Shown here in pieces: positions 6,159-9,459 of a stretch of DNA of 9,459 nt. The stretch is from CAZADH01 sp964483805. Its GTDB lineage: Bacteria > Muiribacteriota > Ozemobacteria > Ozemobacterales > Ozemobacteraceae. A program made the translations under genes and the position numbers. The stretch spans positions 1 through 9,459 of the forward strand of contig CAZADH010000244.1 in NCBI GenBank assembly GCA_964483805.1. Reading direction: 5' to 3'. The stretch's first letter is position 1. Every line of letters starts with the position of its first letter. A model generated the notes under the pieces. The model worked only from the letters and a program-made list of their open reading frames with translations, searched no databases and had not been told where the DNA came from.

Positions 6159-7791
6159 CTAACTGCGCAACAGCCCCAACCGCCGCAGACCACGCACGAG
6201 TGCGCGAAAAGGCGCGCGCAGCGAGGGTGACTGCTGAATAAATACTTTGTAAATCACCAGGCTTGCCTGCCTCGCGGCATCGAGCAGCGGGCTGATTTCA
6301 CCGGGATAGGCAGCACCGCAACGGATGCGCAGTTTCTTCAAGCAGTGCTTGCACAACACGACCCCGTAATACGCGGTATCGTGCCGGGGGTGCCGATACG
6401 TCGAGCGCCGGCCGCAAGCGGGGCAGGCCACGACATAGCGAAAGACCCGCCGCCCATCGGGCAGGTGTCCCTCGACCTGGGTCTCGACCAACGGTCCGAC
6501 CATCACCCCGCGCCGCATGACCCAGGCATACTCGACCTGGCGACAGAGGCGACGATAGGCGGCCGCCGACAACCGTGACACGTTCACGGGCGGAAACCGC
6601 AAGCGGGTGTGCATCACCGGGTCGGGAATCAATCCCCGCGCGCAGGCATTCCGGTACAGCGGCGCGTCGGGCACGGCCAACAGCATGATCTGATTGACGT
6701 CGTGTTCGGGATGCGCGTCGCGCCACGCCATCGATTCACGCACCGTCGCCGGCGTTTCAGCCACGTCGCCAAAGATAAGGTTGCCGCTCGGCCGGATACC
6801 GGCCGCCAACGCTGTGGCATAGGCCTTTTCGATCTGCGCCCGCGTCACGTGTTTGCGCATGCTCGTAAGCACCGTGTCGCTCATGCTTTCCATGCCGATC
6901 CCCAGGGCCATCAACCCCGATGCACGCAGGGTCGCGAACAACTCCGGGTCGGCGAGATCGGCCCGCCATTGCGCCAACCACCGCACCCCCAAGGTTTTGA
7001 TCCGGCGGGCAAACTCGAGCAGGCGGCGGCGGTCGACCGAGAAGCACTCATCGAGGATGTTGACCACTCGAACCCCGTGCACCCGCACCAGATACTCGAG
7101 TTCGGCGAACACCGCGTCGAGCGAGCGCTGCCGGTATTTCTGACCGAGCGGATGATAACAGAACGTGCAGTTGAACGGACACGATCGCGACGTCAACACC
7201 TCGCAGAACCCCGGATCCTCGTCGCTATCGAACAACAGTCCGTCGAGCGACGGGTGACTGCGCATCCGCAAGGTCCGCCAGGTTGCGAACCCAAGATCCT
7301 CATAAGCAGGGGAGGGAAGTTCATCGAGGTCGGCGATCGGTTCGCGCACGCCCGTGCGCCGCGCGCCACCATGGCCATCGGGCAGGGCCAACCCGGCAAC
7401 CCCGTTCAGGTCAGCCCCGGTGGCCAACGCCTCTGCAACCGCCCGGATCGTCAGTTCGCCTTCACCGATGACCCCGATATCGATCGGCAGGTGCCCCAGG
7501 GCCATGCCTGGATCTGCGGTCACGATCGCTCCGCCCACGATCGTCGGCAACGTCGGCCGGCATTGTTTCGCCGCCGTCAGCACCTCTTCGATTTCGCGCC
7601 AGTGAAATGACATGCCACCGGTCAGCAGGGCATCGAAGCGAGCTTNNNNNNNNNNCGTGACACAGATTGAGACAATGCACGTGGTGCCCGGCCGTCTTCA
7701 GGCTCGCCACGATGTAGGCGAGGCCAATCGGAAATACATAGTATTCACCGCGTAAGGCAAAACGCGGCACGACCACGAGGAAGTTACCCAC
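6159..7791 (-). CDS. B12-binding-domain radical SAM protein with C-terminal zinc-knuckle-like motif (interrupted by N gap)
   Basis: Two coding pieces form this gene. The N-terminal piece (7656-7791) encodes about 45 residues including VPRFALRGEYY and PIGLAYIVASL, the start of a cobalamin-binding domain. The main piece (6159-7645) continues with LLTGGMSFHW, IVGGA and GVIGEGE, then the radical SAM motif CPFNCTFC near 7158-7181. GIGMES at about 6891 is the SAM-site region. The ten N put the two pieces in different frames, but a true gap of any multiple of three restores one gene. An ATG at 7613 opens a long frame but would cut the B12 domain in half, so it is not the start. I chose the GTG at 7789-7791 (GGGG 8 bases upstream); a TTG at 7809 is in frame and also possible. 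Near the C-terminus CPAC and CKHC (about 6342-6425) form a zinc-ribbon-like pair, followed by a basic, partly hydrophobic tail. Its substrate is unknown; relatives include cobalamin-dependent methylases. Confidence 0.87.
7646..7655. other. Assembly gap (10 N) inside the second radical SAM gene
   Basis: Ten N separate the codons for LNLCH from the codons for ARFDALLTGG. Counting leftover bases on each side (one before and two after), an intact gene needs a missing length divisible by three, so ten cannot be the true length. Compared with the same span in the first radical SAM protein and with usual B12-binding domains, roughly 10-17 residues seem missing, so about 30-50 bases. The gap is an assembly artefact and not evidence of a pseudogene. 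Confidence 0.9.
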
Positions 7792-7831
7792 GCCACGGAC
7801 CCCGCGCAAAGGCAGACAGATAGCCAGAAGT

Positions 7832-7851
7832 GAACGATGGTTGCATCGTTC
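7832..7851. repeat. Perfect 8-bp inverted repeat with 4-base loop
   Basis: GAACGATG at 7832-7839 and CATCGTTC at 7844-7851 are exact reverse complements around a 4-base spacer. It lies between the divergent second radical SAM and glycosyltransferase-like genes. It is not followed by a T-run in either direction, so it does not look like a terminator. It may be an operator or, in a leader of the radical SAM transcript, an RNA hairpin. Confidence 0.75.
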
Positions 7852-7858
7852 GCGATGC
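7843..7858. repeat. Perfect 6-bp inverted repeat overlapping the preceding one
   Basis: GCATCG at 7843-7848 and CGATGC at 7853-7858 are exact reverse complements around TTCG. Its left arm overlaps the right arm of the 7832-7851 repeat, so as RNA the two hairpins could not form at the same time. This is the geometry of a switching or attenuating leader, but no ligand-binding architecture or terminator is visible. Confidence 0.65.
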
Positions 7859-7860
7859 TA

Positions 7861-7877
7861 CCCGGTTGCCAACGGGG
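7861..7877. promoter_or_regulatory. Operator-like dyad overlapping a possible -35 box
   Basis: CCCGGTTGCCAACGGGG is a near-perfect palindrome centred on base 7869 with one mismatched pair. It contains TTGCCA on the plus strand and TTGGCA on the minus strand, each five of six to a -35 consensus. With a centre of only one base it suits a dimeric regulator rather than an RNA hairpin. A regulator bound here would cover the predicted promoter of the gene at 7911. Confidence 0.4.
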
Positions 7878-7894
7878 TGTCAAACGGATACCCT
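7866..7894 (+). promoter_or_regulatory. Possible promoter of the glycosyltransferase-like gene at 7911
   Basis: TTGCCA at 7866-7871 (five of six to TTGACA) is separated by 17 bases from TACCCT at 7889-7894, which fits TANNNT but matches TATAAT at only three positions. The expected transcript start is around 7901, giving a leader of about ten bases before the ATG at 7911. The -10 match is weak. No equally good promoter was found for the divergent radical SAM gene. Confidence 0.28.
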
Positions 7895-7910
7895 CAAAGC
7901 GAGAACCGCG

Positions 7911-9371
7911 ATGCACACACGCGACACCAACCGGCAAGACGGCAAACCACCGGCGTCAACCCACGCCCGGATCGGCATTCTCGTGCCAACCCGCGGTCGT
8001 CCGCAGATGCTTCGTGCCTTGTTCGACTCGATCGCCCTCACCGCGTCACGCCCTGATCTGATCGAGGTGAGCATCTACTGCGATAACGACGACGTGGCGA
8101 CGCGCGCGCTCGTCGACAGCGAGCATCCTCCCCAATACCCGTTCACCATCAGGTTCTTTTGTGGCCCGCGCACAGCCACCCAGGGCGAAATGTACAATCT
8201 CATGTGGGCCGCAACCCCAGCGAAGCCCGACATCCTCATGTATGCGGGTGACAAGATCGTCTTTGCATCCCCCGCCTGGGATGACCAGGCGCGGCACGCT
8301 TTCGCCGCCTGGCCCGACGGGATCGGCCTGGTCTGCCCACTCGATCCCTGGCACACCTTTCACTTCGGCGCGTATGCCTTTTTGTCACGAGCCTGGGTCG
8401 AAACGCTGGGCACGGTGTTCAATGACTGGTTTCCGTTCTGGATGATCGACACCTGGGTCAACCAACTCGCCTGGATGATCGATCGCCGGCGGTTCATTCC
8501 GATGTTTGTCGGGCTGCAGACGCCCGGCAAGGGCGCCACGATCCGTCTGCACAACTTTCCGTTCTGGCAGCAGTTGTTCTTGCAGACGCTGCCGATCCGC
8601 GGTCGGCAAGCACAGCAACTTGCAGGGGCCGGCAACAGCGGCGGAACGATGGCCGACAACGGCCTGAACCAAGGCACCTCGGTAACCGCCGCCATCCTGC
8701 GGCGGATGAACACCCTCGCCACTAAGCATTTTCCGTATCTGAACGAGCGCCTTCCCGAACACGTCATGCAAGAACACGAACGCATCTATCGGGCCGCCGC
8801 CACACCCATGAACAGTGCCCAATTGGCGGAGATTGCCCGCATTCAGGCGAACGCCGCCGCCCACCTGGCCGCGCTCTTGCCACACTGGTGCGATGAACAC
8901 GACTGGGCCACAGTCACGACAGCGCTGCAAACCCTGGCCCGGGGTGAGTTCTGGCCCATCGACGACGTTGCGACCCGCTGTGTCGGCGGCTTTCCTGATT
9001 TGCGCGCGCGTTGCGAGCAAGCCGCGGCGACGACCGCCCACGCATCGCCGGTCGACTGGCATGAACACTGGCGCCCTTTGATCGATCGGCTCGCCGCCCT
9101 CGGCCGCGAGGTCGTTCGCCGCGACACCAGCCAGTTGTCGATCGCCACCTGGCACGCCACACCAGGCAGCACCGTTTCGCCGACCCGCACCCGTCAGGCG
9201 TGGCGCGTCGCGGTGATGGCACGGGTCAGGCTCGCCTGGTGCTTGTTGAAGAATGCCCGTTTCCTGCCGTCGTTCGGCCACTGGCGTGACTGGAACGAAG
9301 CGATGACCACCCTCGTCGGCCTTCTGGCCGCCGATCTGCGCGACATCGTCGGCCGCCGGAGTCGTCCATGA
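7911..9371 (+). CDS. Glycosyltransferase-like protein (GT-A/nucleotide-diphospho-sugar transferase type) with long C-terminal extension
   Basis: The 486-residue product begins, after about 20 polar residues, with IGILVPTRGRP at 21-31 and an IYCDNDD at 55-61, as in a group of GT-A proteins with an ILxPTRGRP start. YAGDK at 111-115 followed by PAWD at 121-124 occupies the place where relatives usually have a GDD-type acidic pair, so one acidic residue appears replaced by lysine. A FWMIDTWVN segment at 176-184 matches the end of the catalytic region. Residues about 230-486 are mostly helical, with no motif I recognise and no clear membrane segment. The ATG at 7911 is chosen because the earlier in-frame ATG at 7830 lies within the inverted-repeat region and upstream of a possible promoter, and would add 27 residues unlike the family start. 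A role in the glycan pathway follows from fold and context; donor and acceptor are unknown. The stop overlaps the next start by ATGA, implying coupled translation. Confidence 0.8.
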   Translation: MHTRDTNRQDGKPPASTHARIGILVPTRGRPQMLRALFDSIALTASRPDLIEVSIYCDNDDVATRALVDSEHPPQYPFTIRFFCGPRTATQGEMYNLMWAATPAKPDILMYAGDKIVFASPAWDDQARHAFAAWPDGIGLVCPLDPWHTFHFGAYAFLSRAWVETLGTVFNDWFPFWMIDTWVNQLAWMIDRRRFIPMFVGLQTPGKGATIRLHNFPFWQQLFLQTLPIRGRQAQQLAGAGNSGGTMADNGLNQGTSVTAAILRRMNTLATKHFPYLNERLPEHVMQEHERIYRAAATPMNSAQLAEIARIQANAAAHLAALLPHWCDEHDWATVTTALQTLARGEFWPIDDVATRCVGGFPDLRARCEQAAATTAHASPVDWHEHWRPLIDRLAALGREVVRRDTSQLSIATWHATPGSTVSPTRTRQAWRVAVMARVRLAWCLLKNARFLPSFGHWRDWNEAMTTLVGLLAADLRDIVGRRSRP

Positions 9372-9459
9372 CCGATCACCCGGAGTCACACAGCAATACA
9401 AAAGGTTGCATGGGTGGCGCCAATGCCGAGCAATCCGGCCTTGTCGCACTGGCCGAACC
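9368..9459 (+). CDS. Start of an unidentified gene, cut by the window edge
   Basis: An ATG at 9368-9370 overlaps the TGA of the preceding gene as ATGA, the usual sign of translational coupling. The frame stays open to the right edge for 30 complete codons. The visible residues are polar and carry no recognisable motif, so no function can be given. A second in-frame ATG at 9410-9412 could be the true start. Confidence 0.5.
   Translation, partial: MTDHPESHSNTKGCMGGANAEQSGLVALAE

Noticed and set aside
6609..7610. A 333-codon plus-strand open frame opposite the second radical SAM gene
   Set aside because: The product is rich in R, H, Q and P and has no recognisable motif, whereas the minus strand carries CPFNCTFC and family segments. 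It is a shadow frame.
7613..7613. ATG at 7611-7613 as the start of the second radical SAM protein
   Set aside because: The frame continues upstream with ARFDALLTGG, typical of the middle of a B12-binding domain, and the missing N-terminal strand is found across the N gap.
7792..7910. A cobalamin riboswitch upstream of the second radical SAM gene
   Set aside because: The space is only about 119 bases and no B12-box-like conserved sequence or large multi-stem architecture is visible. Only small hairpins are present.
8385..9449. A 354-codon minus-strand open frame opposite the glycosyltransferase-like gene
   Set aside because: There is no motif, the composition is biased, and it overlaps both the supported plus-strand gene and the ATGA junction. 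It is a shadow.
1..9459. CRISPR arrays, tRNA or rRNA genes, insertion sequences, attachment sites
   Set aside because: No regularly spaced repeats, tRNA-like cloverleaf, conserved rRNA segments, transposase motifs or terminal inverted repeats were recognised by eye on either strand.

Overview
The window is a strongly GC-rich (by eye) bacterial sequence. It looks like a whole short-read metagenome scaffold or a scaffold end: it has two runs of exactly ten N (2045-2054 and 7646-7655) and partial genes at both edges. The gene content is a piece of a cell-surface polysaccharide or glycolipid locus, and an O-antigen-ligase-type membrane protein suggests an envelope with exported glycans, most likely a Gram-negative. 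I cannot assign a phylum from the sequence.

Layout. Leftward from about 3143 runs a 932-residue O-antigen ligase/polymerase-type membrane protein with a TPR-containing C-terminal half. It is followed 14 bases later by an open frame running off the left edge (1-330). That frame starts like a membrane protein, but its codon use changes abruptly near base 159 and it then matches the C-terminal part of an FAD/NAD(P) oxidoreductase, so I suspect a chimeric scaffold end. Rightward from 3227 come a family 2 glycosyltransferase and, 5 bases after its stop, a B12-binding-domain radical SAM protein (4237-6141). Facing it, with only 17 bases between the stops, is a second radical SAM protein of the same broad class (6159-7791, minus strand), interrupted by the second N gap and ending in a four-cysteine zinc-knuckle-like region. 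Divergent from it, after a 119-base intergenic region rich in inverted repeats, are a second, different glycosyltransferase-like protein (7911-9371) and the start of one more gene overlapping it by ATGA (9368 to the edge).

How the parts may work together (inference). The two glycosyltransferases would build a saccharide and the ligase/polymerase would assemble or transfer it in the periplasm. The two radical SAM proteins, whose family includes cobalamin-dependent methylases, cyclases and other C-H modifying enzymes, could modify the sugar, its lipid carrier or an acyl group. Two different B12-type radical SAM genes between glycosyltransferases and next to a TPR-ligase are the best candidate here for an undescribed pathway; their substrates cannot be read from sequence. 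No flippase, sugar-nucleotide biosynthesis gene, transposase, RNA gene or CRISPR array was seen.
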